DNA of 15,399 nucleotides. Origin: CAZZKE01 sp964655005 (GTDB lineage: Bacteria > Pseudomonadota > Alphaproteobacteria > Rhodospirillales > JABHCV01). The translations under genes and the position numbers were made by a program. A model generated the notes under the pieces. The model made no database searches and was not told the origin of the DNA. It saw only the letters and a program-made list of their open reading frames with translations. The stretch lies in contig CAZZKE010000068.1 of the NCBI GenBank assembly GCA_964655005.1, positions 1 to 15,399 on the forward strand, read 5' to 3'. Below, piece by piece: positions 9,349 to 15,399 of this stretch (its first letter is position 1; each line of letters starts with the position of its first letter).

Positions 9349-9687
9349 GGTGCGTCCGCTCAGAAAAATTTCACCATCCCGAATTTCGGTGGATACGGCG
9401 GTCAACTTCTGGTCGCCGCACGGGCCGGATATGCACTGGCCGTCTTCGATGCGAAACAGGGCGCCGTGGGACGAACACAGAATAAGATTTTTTTCCGGGC
9501 TCAGGAACTTGCCGGGGGTGAAATCCAGCGGCGCACCGACGTGCGGACAACTGTTCAGGTAAACATGCACCCTGTCGCCCCGCCGGATGACTATGAAGCT
9601 CTGTTTCCGGCCATCCAGTTCGGCGACAACGACGGCGCTGTCGCCATCTGCTATATCGTCAATGGAACATAATCGATTATTCGTCAT
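9340..9687 (-). CDS. Small Rieske [2Fe-2S] ferredoxin-like protein
   Basis: A 115-residue single-domain Rieske protein. The cluster ligands are visible as Cys47-x-His49 (NSCPHVGAPLDF) and Cys71-x2-His74 (CSSHGALFRIEDG), 21 residues apart, followed by the usual ISGPCGDQKL stretch and a final beta strand. It resembles ferredoxin components of dioxygenases or NirD-like proteins. No oxygenase or reductase is nearby, so its electron partner is unknown. No signal peptide is seen. Start choice: ATG 9687 overlaps the NUDIX stop as ATGA and gives the compact MTNNRLCSIDD start, so translation is probably coupled. An in-frame ATG at 9765 would add 26 residues without family character. It is the last gene of the tsaD operon. 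Confidence 0.88.
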   Translation of the reverse strand: MTNNRLCSIDDIADGDSAVVVAELDGRKQSFIVIRRGDRVHVYLNSCPHVGAPLDFTPGKFLSPEKNLILCSSHGALFRIEDGQCISGPCGDQKLTAVSTEIRDGEIFLSGRTLC

Positions 9688-10133
9688 GTCGGTTTGGTGC
9701 GCCCGACCGCCCAGCGAAAGAATTCGCGGCGCAATTCTTCGATGGCCGATTTTCTGGAAATCCACAGCGGTGAATGATCGTCTTCGACGGGATCATGGAG
9801 CCGCTTGACGGCTTTGATCCGGAAAAACCGGGCCAGTTTGTTGGTGGCCCGCGCCTTGCGTATGGAAATCGAATATTCATTGGCCCGACAGGTCTCGCCG
9901 ATAATTTTAATGGCCCACCCGGTTTCTTCCAGCACTTCGCGATGCAGGGCCTGTTCGGCGGTTTCGCCGTCGTCGATGCCGCCGCCCGGCAAGACCAGGC
10001 TTTGCCGCGCCATGGCAACCAGAATTTCGCCCTTTTTGTTATAGGCGATGCCGTAAACGCTGGGCCGCTCGTGATAAACGAGCCCCGCTTCCTTTTCGCC
10101 GAACTGGATAATCTTGTCGTCGATATTACTCAT
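9684..10133 (-). CDS. NUDIX hydrolase
   Basis: 149 residues. Members hydrolyse nucleoside diphosphates linked to another group, such as damaged NTPs, NADH, nucleotide sugars or ApnA; the substrate here cannot be told. The Nudix box G-x5-E-x7-REVLEETGW is complete at residues 51-73 (GGIDDGE then REVLEETGW), with all metal-binding glutamates present. It is preceded by SLVLPGG. The region before it has VYGIAYNKKGEILVAMAR, the typical opening beta strands; DDHSPLWISRKSAIEELRREFFRWAV closes the fold. Start ATG 10131-10133 overlaps the YciI TGA, and its own stop overlaps the Rieske ATG. The gene is thus locked into the operon by two ATGA junctions. The family is certain. Confidence 0.93.
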   Translation of the reverse strand: MSNIDDKIIQFGEKEAGLVYHERPSVYGIAYNKKGEILVAMARQSLVLPGGGIDDGETAEQALHREVLEETGWAIKIIGETCRANEYSISIRKARATNKLARFFRIKAVKRLHDPVEDDHSPLWISRKSAIEELRREFFRWAVGRTKPT

Positions 10134-10414
10134 TGCGGCGCGAAAACCATCTTCCAGGGTTTAATGATGACGCTTTCAAACAGCCCGGCCCTGGCGTAGG
10201 GGTCGGCGGCGGCGAAGGCATCGACCGCCGCGCGGTCGGCGAAATCGACGATCAGCAGGCTGCCGTTCATAGCGTCAAAATCGTCATCCAGGGTCGGTCC
10301 GGCGATAACGATGTGGTCGCGGTGGCGTTTTAGAAATTCCACATGGTCGGGGCGGTTGTCGGCGCGAACCTGACCGTGGCCGGGTTTGTCGGTGCAGTGA
10401 ACGATAAAATGCAT
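10130..10414 (-). CDS. YciI family protein
   Basis: A 94-residue protein with the alpha+beta dimeric ferredoxin-like fold of YciI. MHFIVHCTDKPG is the first strand, RPDHVEFLKRH (21-31) carries the conserved His24, GSLLIVDFADRAAVDAFAAADPY (51-73) carries the conserved Asp-Pro, and GLFESVIIKPW is the last strand. Related proteins include muconolactone-isomerase-like folds and one characterised dehalogenase, but the cellular role of this chromosomal type is unknown. The Shine-Dalgarno AGGAG lies 9-10 bases before ATG 10414. The gene follows gpsA after 60 bases, and its stop overlaps the NUDIX start. YciI next to gpsA and tsaD is a recurrent alphaproteobacterial arrangement as I remember it. Confidence 0.92.
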   Translation of the reverse strand: MHFIVHCTDKPGHGQVRADNRPDHVEFLKRHRDHIVIAGPTLDDDFDAMNGSLLIVDFADRAAVDAFAAADPYARAGLFESVIIKPWKMVFAPQ

Positions 10415-10474
10415 GGGCGGACTCTCCTGTAAAATTATTGGCCCCGGCGCAGCGGCAAACGGTAAATTGCGGCA

Positions 10475-11473
10475 CTATTCGTCTCTCATTGGCCGCGCCA
10501 GCAGGCCGGCGATGGTGGCGTCGATATCGGCGCCTTCGTTAAGGATACCGTGGACGGCGGCGCAAATCGGCGTTTCGACCCCCAGCGATCCGGCCAGCGT
10601 CGATACGGCGGCGGCGCTGTGCACGCCTTCGGCGACCGAATTGCGCTCGCCCACCACATCTTGCAGCGAACGGCCTTCGCCAAGCGCCACGCCCAATGAA
10701 AAATTGCGCGACTGGATGGCGTTGCAGGTCAGGGTCAGGTCGCCCAGCCCGGCCAGCCCGCTTACGGTTTTCCACTGGCCGCCCTTGGCCAGGGCCAGCC
10801 GGGCGATTTCCGACAGGCCCCGGGTTATCAGGGCGGCGCGCGCATTATCGCCCAGTTGCCGGCCGGCGACTATGCCGCAGGCGATGGCCAGCACATTTTT
10901 CATCGCGCCGCCGATTTCGGCGCCGATTCTGTCGGTGGAACGATAGATGCGGAAGCGGGGCGTCGCCAGCGCCTCGGCCAGAACCTTGCCCAGGGCGCCG
11001 TCGGGACAGGCCAGGGTAACGGCGCTCGGCAGCCCCAGGGCGACCTCGCGGGCAAACGTCGGCCCCGACAGCACCGCCAGCGGCGCTTGCGGTATGGTCT
11101 CGGCGCAAACCTCGCTAAGCAGGGCGCCGGTATCCTGCTCGATGCCCTTGGCGCAAATAATCGCCGCGACACCGGGCCGCCAGGACGGGGCCATGGTGGC
11201 GGTGACGGCGCGCAGGAATTGTGCCGGGGCGACCAGCAGCACGGCGTCACAGGCGGCGATGTCCGCCAAATCGGCAGTTGCCCGGATGCCGCGATCAAGC
11301 CGGACACCCGGCAGGAACGGCGTGTTTTCATGGCTTTCGTTGATAATCTCGGCGACTCTGGCTTCGTGGGCCTGCAACACCACGGCGCGACCGGCCCGTA
11401 CTGCGGTGCAGGCCAGCGCCGTGCCCCAGGCCCCGGCCCCGACGATGCCGATGGTGTCGATTCCGGCACTCAC
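10475..11473 (-). CDS. gpsA: Glycerol-3-phosphate dehydrogenase [NAD(P)+]
   Basis: Reduces dihydroxyacetone phosphate to sn-glycerol 3-phosphate for phospholipid synthesis; cytoplasmic. The 332-residue chain has normal length. Motifs: dinucleotide-binding IGIVGAGAWGTAL (8-20), CAKGIEQDTG (107-116), LSGPTFAREV (135-144), catalytic Lys192 in EIGGAMKNVLAIACGI, GLAGLGDLTLTC (239-250), QSRNFSLG (254-261) and VAEGVHSA. Start choice: the reading frame is open far upstream inside tsaD, but the proper start is the GTG at 11471-11473. It overlaps the tsaD TGA as GTGA and places the Rossmann motif at residue 12. Translation is therefore probably coupled to tsaD. An AAGG lies only a few bases upstream, so the ribosome site is not ideal. 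Confidence 0.96.
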   Translation of the reverse strand: MSAGIDTIGIVGAGAWGTALACTAVRAGRAVVLQAHEARVAEIINESHENTPFLPGVRLDRGIRATADLADIAACDAVLLVAPAQFLRAVTATMAPSWRPGVAAIICAKGIEQDTGALLSEVCAETIPQAPLAVLSGPTFAREVALGLPSAVTLACPDGALGKVLAEALATPRFRIYRSTDRIGAEIGGAMKNVLAIACGIVAGRQLGDNARAALITRGLSEIARLALAKGGQWKTVSGLAGLGDLTLTCNAIQSRNFSLGVALGEGRSLQDVVGERNSVAEGVHSAAAVSTLAGSLGVETPICAAVHGILNEGADIDATIAGLLARPMRDE

Positions 11474-12543
11474 GCCTTGGCTCCGGCGAAGGCGGCGGCG
11501 CTGGCGTCGGGGTCCAGCGGCCAGCGCGGGCGGGGTGCGAAATCGAGCCCGTCGGCGGCGGCCCCGATCCCCATGGCCCGTATCCGTTCGATGCCGGCCC
11601 AGGCGATCATGGCGCCGTTGTCGGTGCACAATTCGACGGGCGGGGCGACCAGGCGGACGCCGTGATCCGCCGCCAGGGCGCCCAGGCGGTGTCGCAGGGC
11701 CGAATTGGCGGCGACCCCGCCGGCCACTACCAGGGTCTCGCCCAGGGGATGGCGGGCCTTGAATTCGGCCAGGGCGTTGGCCGTGCGGTCGGCCAGGGCG
11801 TCGGCGGCGGCGGCCTGGAAAGAGGCGCAAAGGTCGGCGACGTCCTGTTCCTGCAAGGGGCCTTCCGGCAGCGCCAGGGCGGCGTGGCGGACGGCGGTTT
11901 TGAGCCCCGAAAAGGAAAAATCACAACCCGCCCGGCCCTTCATGGGGCGCGGCAGGTCGAACCGGCCGGCGTCGCCGCCCAGGGCCTGCCGTTCCACCGC
12001 CGGCCCGCCGGGGTAACCCAGGCCGAGCATTTTCGCGACCTTGTCGAAGGCTTCGCCCAGGGCGTCGTCGATAGTCGTGCCCAGGCGTTGGTATCGGCCC
12101 GCCCCCTCGACGATCAGCAACTGGCAGTGGCCACCCGAAACCAGCAGCAGCAGATAGGGAAAGGCCAATGATCGTTGCGACAGCCGGGCGCTCAGCGCGT
12201 GGCCTTCCAGATGATTGACGGCGATGAACGGCAGGCCGCGCACGGCGGCGATGGCCTTGCCGGTCATTACCCCGACGATGACGCCGCCGATCAGGCCCGG
12301 CCCGCCGGTGGCGGCGACGGCGGTCAGGTCTTCGAAGCCGACCCGGGCTTCATCAAGGGCCCGGGAAATCAGGGCGTCGATGTTTTCCAGATGGGCCCGC
12401 GCCGCCAGTTCCGGCACGACGCCGCCAAACGGGCGGTGCTGGTCAAGCTGCGACAGCACCACGTCGGCAAGAATTTCGCCATCATCGCCGACTATTGCCG
12501 CCGCCGTTTCGTCACAACTTGTTTCGATCCCGAGAACGATCAT
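11470..12543 (-). CDS. tsaD: tRNA N6-adenosine threonylcarbamoyltransferase TsaD
   Basis: Transfers the threonylcarbamoyl group from threonylcarbamoyl-AMP to A37 of ANN-reading tRNAs, together with TsaB and TsaE (not in this window). The 357-residue ASKHA-fold protein has MIVLGIETSCDETAAAIV (1-18), the metal ligands His111 and His115 in HLEGHALSARL, LLVSGGHCQLL (134-144), FSFSGLKTAVRHA (209-221), VVAGGVAANSALR (272-284) and Asp308 in CTDNGAMIAWAG. The length is typical. It is the first gene of a minus-strand operon, 84 bases from the divergent hemC. The tsaD/hemC divergence is common in alphaproteobacteria. The reading frame is intact and the identification firm. Confidence 0.97.
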   Translation of the reverse strand: MIVLGIETSCDETAAAIVGDDGEILADVVLSQLDQHRPFGGVVPELAARAHLENIDALISRALDEARVGFEDLTAVAATGGPGLIGGVIVGVMTGKAIAAVRGLPFIAVNHLEGHALSARLSQRSLAFPYLLLLVSGGHCQLLIVEGAGRYQRLGTTIDDALGEAFDKVAKMLGLGYPGGPAVERQALGGDAGRFDLPRPMKGRAGCDFSFSGLKTAVRHAALALPEGPLQEQDVADLCASFQAAAADALADRTANALAEFKARHPLGETLVVAGGVAANSALRHRLGALAADHGVRLVAPPVELCTDNGAMIAWAGIERIRAMGIGAAADGLDFAPRPRWPLDPDASAAAFAGAKA

Positions 12544-12573
12544 CTATAAACTCTTTACCTGTTATGGATGCGG

Positions 12574-12603
12574 ACTTTACTCTCCGCCCGGCTTTCGGAC
12601 CAA
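12574..12603 (-). promoter_or_regulatory. Weak candidate promoter for the tsaD operon
   Basis: On the minus strand TTGGTC (12598-12603) and TAAAGT (12574-12579) lie 18 bases apart, matching 3 and 4 of 6 consensus positions. The 84-base tsaD-hemC gap must hold promoters for both directions, and this is the best pair I see for tsaD. No comparable pair was found for hemC. Confidence 0.2.
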
Positions 12604-12627
12604 CACTTTAGATACTGGGATATATCA

Positions 12628-13557
12628 ATGGCAACTTCCTCTCCGCTTCGCATCGGCACCCGCGGCAGTCCGCTGGCGTTGGCCCAGGCCGAGGAAGTAA
12701 AGACCCGGCTGGCCGCCGCGCACTCTGAACTGGCGACCGTGGACATCGTCGTCATCAAGACTACCGGCGATAAAATTCAGGACCGGGCGCTGGCCGAAGT
12801 CGGCGGCAAGGGACTTTTCACCAAGGAAATCGATGACGCCATGCTGGATCATCGCATCGACCTGGCGGTGCATTCCATGAAGGACGTGCCGACCTGGCTG
12901 CCCGGCGGCATCGTCCTGCCGTGCATGCTGGAACGGGAAGACCCCCGCGACGCCTTCATATCGAACAAGGCCGCCTGTATTGCCGAATTACCGGCCGGTG
13001 GCGTGGTCGGCACCGCCTCGTTGCGGCGGCAGGCCCAGATTCTGCACATGCGACCGGATCTTCGGGTCGAAACCTTTCGCGGCAATGTGCAAACGCGCCT
13101 GCGGAAGCTGGCGGCGGGCGAAGTCGACGCCACCCTGCTGGCGCTGGCCGGGCTGAACCGGCTGGGCCGGGCCGATATCGCCGCCTCGGTTATCGAAACG
13201 ACCGAGATGCTGCCGGCCGTCGGCCAGGGCGCGGTCGGCGTCACCTGCCGGGAAGACGACCAGCGGGCGCTGGACCTGTTACAGGCCATCAATCACCGCG
13301 AAACGGTGCTGCGGGTCGGCGCCGAACGGGCCTTGCTGGCGGTGCTCGATGGTTCGTGCCGGACCCCCATCGGCGGGCTGGCGGAATTTACTACCGACGG
13401 ATTTTTTCTGCGCGGGCTGATGGTCAAACCAGACGGCTCGGAATTAATCGAAGCCAGTCGCCGGGGCGCGGTCGCCGGGGCCGACGCGGCGGCGGCCATG
13501 GGCCGCGAGCTCGGCGAAGAACTGAAGCGCCGGGCCGGTCCCGGCTTTCTGGATTAG
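12628..13557 (+). CDS. hemC: Porphobilinogen deaminase (hydroxymethylbilane synthase)
   Basis: Joins four porphobilinogen units into hydroxymethylbilane for heme and other tetrapyrroles; cytoplasmic. 309 residues, normal length. Motifs: LRIGTRGSPLALAQAEEV (7-24), KTTGDKIQDRALAEVGGKG (44-62) with KGLFTKEID, VHSMKDVPT (81-89) with catalytic Asp86, GTASLRRQAQ (128-137), RGNVQTRLRKL, AGLNRLG (174-180), LPAVGQGAVGV and LDGSCRTPIGG (240-250) with Cys244, which binds the dipyrromethane cofactor. Start choice: ATG 12628 has a GGGA site 7 bases upstream and places the first motif at residue 7. An upstream in-frame ATG at 12568 adds 20 residues without family character. It is divergent from tsaD, and hemD follows after 5 bases. 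Confidence 0.97.
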   Translation: MATSSPLRIGTRGSPLALAQAEEVKTRLAAAHSELATVDIVVIKTTGDKIQDRALAEVGGKGLFTKEIDDAMLDHRIDLAVHSMKDVPTWLPGGIVLPCMLEREDPRDAFISNKAACIAELPAGGVVGTASLRRQAQILHMRPDLRVETFRGNVQTRLRKLAAGEVDATLLALAGLNRLGRADIAASVIETTEMLPAVGQGAVGVTCREDDQRALDLLQAINHRETVLRVGAERALLAVLDGSCRTPIGGLAEFTTDGFFLRGLMVKPDGSELIEASRRGAVAGADAAAAMGRELGEELKRRAGPGFLD

Positions 13558-13562
13558 CGGCC

Positions 13563-14279
13563 ATGCGGTTGCTGATTACCCGGCCACGGGAAGACGCCGA
13601 AAATCTGGCCGAAGCGCTGGCCGCGCGGGGCCACGAGACGGTCATCGAACCGTTGCTGGAAATCCGTTACCTGGCGATGGCGGAAGCCGACAGGGCGCGG
13701 TTGCTGGATGGCGTCCAGGCGGTTCTGGTGACCAGCGCCAACGGCCTGCGGGCCTTCGCCCTGGTGTCGGACCGGCGCGACGTGGCGGTTCTGGCGGTCG
13801 GCGATGCGTCGGCCCGGGCGGCGGTTAAGGCCGGCTTCGCCGGGGTCGAAAGCGCCGGCGGCGATGTCGTGGCGCTGGCCCGGATGGTCATTGAAACGCG
13901 GCGCCCGGAAGATGGCGCGCTGCTGCACGCGGCGGCCGGCAAGGTGGCAGGCGACTTGTCGGGGATGCTGCAAAAGGCCGGTTTCGAAGTCCGCCGCGCG
14001 GTTCTTTACGAGGCGCATAAGGCCGGCCATCTGTCGGCGGCGGCAAGCGCCGGAATCGCCGCCGGAAAATTCCACGGGGTGCTGCTGTTCTCGCCGCGCA
14101 CGGCGGAAAGTTTCGTGTCGCTGATCGCCGCCGCCGGCCTGACCGGGCGGTGCCGGAAAATTACCGCCTATTGCCTGAGCGAGGCGGTGGCGGAAAAGCT
14201 GCGGGGGCTGGAATGGGCGGCCGTCGCCGTCGCCGCCCGCCCCGATCAGCCATCGCTGATCGAGACAGTGGGGCCATGA
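13563..14279 (+). CDS. hemD: Uroporphyrinogen-III synthase
   Basis: Cyclises hydroxymethylbilane with inversion of ring D to give uroporphyrinogen III, the step after HemC. 238 residues with the weakly conserved two-lobed HemD pattern: MRLLITRPREDAENLAEALA (1-20), IEPLLEIRYL, VLVTSANGLRAFA (about 56-68), VLAVGDASARAAVKAGF, the middle ALLHAAAGKVAGDLSGML, RRAVLYEA, a second-lobe LLFSPRTAESFV (about 176-187) and AYCLSEAVAEKL. The start lies 5 bases after the hemC stop; a GGA inside the hemC end can serve as ribosome site. The stop overlaps an ATG at 14276 (ATGA) that opens only a 37-codon frame. The order hemC-hemD strengthens the call, since HemD proteins are poorly conserved. Confidence 0.93.
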   Translation: MRLLITRPREDAENLAEALAARGHETVIEPLLEIRYLAMAEADRARLLDGVQAVLVTSANGLRAFALVSDRRDVAVLAVGDASARAAVKAGFAGVESAGGDVVALARMVIETRRPEDGALLHAAAGKVAGDLSGMLQKAGFEVRRAVLYEAHKAGHLSAAASAGIAAGKFHGVLLFSPRTAESFVSLIAAAGLTGRCRKITAYCLSEAVAEKLRGLEWAAVAVAARPDQPSLIETVGP

Positions 14280-14305
14280 AAAAGAGTCGGCGATCGGGCA
14301 ATTTG

Positions 14306-14325
14306 TTGTCCCCTTCGGGGGGCGA
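14306..14325 (+). other. RNA hairpin with UUCG tetraloop in the hemD-Mic60 junction
   Basis: Four C-G pairs (14310-14313 with 14318-14321) close a cUUCGg tetraloop. The stem extends through a U-G wobble, G-C, U-G wobble and U-A pair to about 8 pairs. No U-run follows, so an intrinsic terminator is unlikely. It may be an RNA-processing or stabilising element between hemD and the next gene. A second small stem, GGACC (14348-14352) with GGTCC (14357-14361), ends directly before the ATG at 14362. Confidence 0.4.
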
Positions 14326-14379
14326 ACCCTGTTATACCCGGAGTTCCGGACCGACGGGTCCATGGAAAGGTCAGGAAGC

Positions 14380-15399
14380 GTGGTTATAAAGCCCCAGGAA
14401 AAGACGCCCGAAGGCAAGTCTCCGGCGAAAGCATCGGCGAAACGATCCGCTAAAAAGAAGGCGGCAGCGGACGTTGCGGCCAAACCGGACCAACCGGCGG
14501 CGAAGACCACCCCGCCGCCGCCCCGGCATCCGCCTTCTTCCGATTCGAACGATTCCGGTCCTGCAAAACAAAACGGCGCTGCCGGTATGCTGTGGGTGTT
14601 GGCGTTACTGGCCATTGTTATCGGCGGCGGTTATGCGACGCTGCCCCTGTGGGAAGGCTATGTTACGGGGCTCGCCGGGCCGCCGCAAAGTGGCCCCGCT
14701 GCGGGCGAAAAGGCGGTCGGCGCCGTTGAACCGGAACGCGATGCGATTAACGCCAGGCTGGGAGTCCTGATCGGCCGGCTGGACGCCCTGGAACGGCGGC
14801 TTGACGATGTTCGCAAGATGGTTGAGGCGACCACGTTGCCCAACGAGGTCGCCGACGCCAGCAAGTCGCTGCGGCGGTTATCCGGACGGTTGACGAAAAT
14901 CGAGCAGAACAGTGAAGTTTCGGCGACGGTGCTGGATCGCCTGAACCGGCTGGAACGGGATGTCGCCGCCGCGCCGCCGGCGAAAGTGACGGCGGCGATC
15001 GGGGGGATCACCAAAAGGCTGAAAAATCTTGAGACCGTAAACGACGAAGGCCGGCGCCGGGGCGCCGCACAAACGAATGCCCAGGCGGTACTGCTGGCGG
15101 TCGGCCAGTTGCGCCAGGCCATTGCCTCCGGCGCGCCCTACACACTGGCGTTGCAGGCATTGCTGCGCATCGGCGGCAATGACAGCCGTTTAAGCGAGGC
15201 CGCCGGCGGGCTGCAGACCCATGCCGCGACGGGTGTGCCGTCCCTGAAAACCCTGACCCGGGAATACAACGCGCTGGCCGCCGAAATTACCGCCCCGGAC
15301 ACCGCCGGAGGATTTTTCGAACAGACCCTTAACCGCCTTAAGGCGCTGGTCAAGATCAGCCGCATCAAGGGACAGGGCGAAGGTCCGGCGACCACCGAC
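14380..15399 (+). CDS. Mitofilin/Mic60-like inner-membrane protein, C-terminus cut by window edge
   Basis: From this GTG start 340 codons are visible, without a stop. Layout: a Lys/Ala/Pro-rich cytoplasmic N-terminus (about 1-68), one membrane segment with GMLWVLALLAIVIGGGYATL (about 69-88), a long charged heptad-like coiled-coil region (about 120-235) with INARLGVLIGRLDALERRLD and VLDRLNRLERDV, and then the mitofilin-type end, with LLAVGQLRQAIASGAPYTLA and a later GVPSLKTLTREYN. The alphaproteobacterial Mic60 homologue bends or tethers inner membranes, and its gene is known to lie beside heme biosynthesis genes, as here. Start choice: GTG 14380 has AAAGG 9 bases upstream. An in-frame ATG at 14362 would add six residues but has no ribosome site and sits on a small hairpin. 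The call rests on architecture plus context; sequence conservation in this family is low. Confidence 0.82.
   Translation, partial: MVIKPQEKTPEGKSPAKASAKRSAKKKAAADVAAKPDQPAAKTTPPPPRHPPSSDSNDSGPAKQNGAAGMLWVLALLAIVIGGGYATLPLWEGYVTGLAGPPQSGPAAGEKAVGAVEPERDAINARLGVLIGRLDALERRLDDVRKMVEATTLPNEVADASKSLRRLSGRLTKIEQNSEVSATVLDRLNRLERDVAAAPPAKVTAAIGGITKRLKNLETVNDEGRRRGAAQTNAQAVLLAVGQLRQAIASGAPYTLALQALLRIGGNDSRLSEAAGGLQTHAATGVPSLKTLTREYNALAAEITAPDTAGGFFEQTLNRLKALVKISRIKGQGEGPATTD

Noticed and set aside
11474..11830. N-terminal extension of about 119 residues for gpsA
   Set aside because: The open frame lies wholly inside tsaD, is Arg/Pro/Gly-rich shadow sequence, and would push the NAD-binding motif far from the N-terminus. 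The GTG at 11473 in a GTGA overlap is the proper start.
13554..14615. 353-residue minus-strand open frame opposite hemD
   Set aside because: hemD and the start of the Mic60 gene explain the plus strand. The antisense frame is a high-GC artefact with no domain pattern.

Overview
The window looks like a conserved chromosomal stretch of an alphaproteobacterium, most likely of the Rhodospirillales type. This is inferred from gene content and order, since no search could be run. The pointers are: the high-GC, NNC/NNG-rich codon use; the tsaD-gpsA-YciI block divergent from hemC-hemD-mitofilin (Mic60); the DUF1674/SDHAF4 gene beside rsmB; and a TPR protein of a type I know from Rhodospirillales. I see no IS element, integrase, tRNA, rRNA or CRISPR array. 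Every gene is read without an internal stop or frameshift; two are cut by the window edges.

Left part (1-5710, all minus strand). Transcription runs right to left: rsmB (16S rRNA m5C methyltransferase), a heparinase II/III-family protein, a UDP-glucuronate 4-epimerase-like enzyme, and an asparagine-synthase-type glutamine amidotransferase that runs off the left edge. The 88-base gap between rsmB and the heparinase gene holds a good sigma-70-type promoter. The three surface-sugar genes therefore probably form their own transcription unit. Uronic acid epimerisation, amide transfer and polyuronide processing would fit cell-surface polysaccharide synthesis.

Middle part (5711-9348). Divergent from rsmB on the plus strand are a 52-residue succinate dehydrogenase assembly factor (DUF1674/SDHAF4) and a 449-residue protein. 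The latter has an uncharacterised N-terminal domain followed by a TPR array with an exact 47-residue period. Convergent to it lies acs (acetyl-CoA synthetase). The acs leader carries a candidate promoter and a perfect 15-bp palindrome near the predicted transcription start.

Right part (9340-15399). A tight minus-strand operon, tsaD-gpsA-YciI-NUDIX-Rieske, is joined by a GTGA overlap, a 60-base gap and two ATGA overlaps, and ends just upstream of acs. It combines tRNA t6A modification, glycerol-3-phosphate synthesis and three small accessory proteins. Divergent from it, hemC and hemD make uroporphyrinogen III from porphobilinogen. They are followed by a membrane-anchored coiled-coil protein of the bacterial mitofilin/Mic60 type, cut by the right edge. 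A stable UUCG-loop hairpin and a 37-codon reading frame overlapping the hemD stop lie in the hemD-Mic60 junction.

I found no convincing new defence or mobile system. The items most worth a second look are the 47-residue-repeat protein, the regulatory palindrome before acs, the hemD-Mic60 junction, the Rieske/NUDIX/YciI tail of the tsaD operon, and the surface-sugar cassette beside rsmB.
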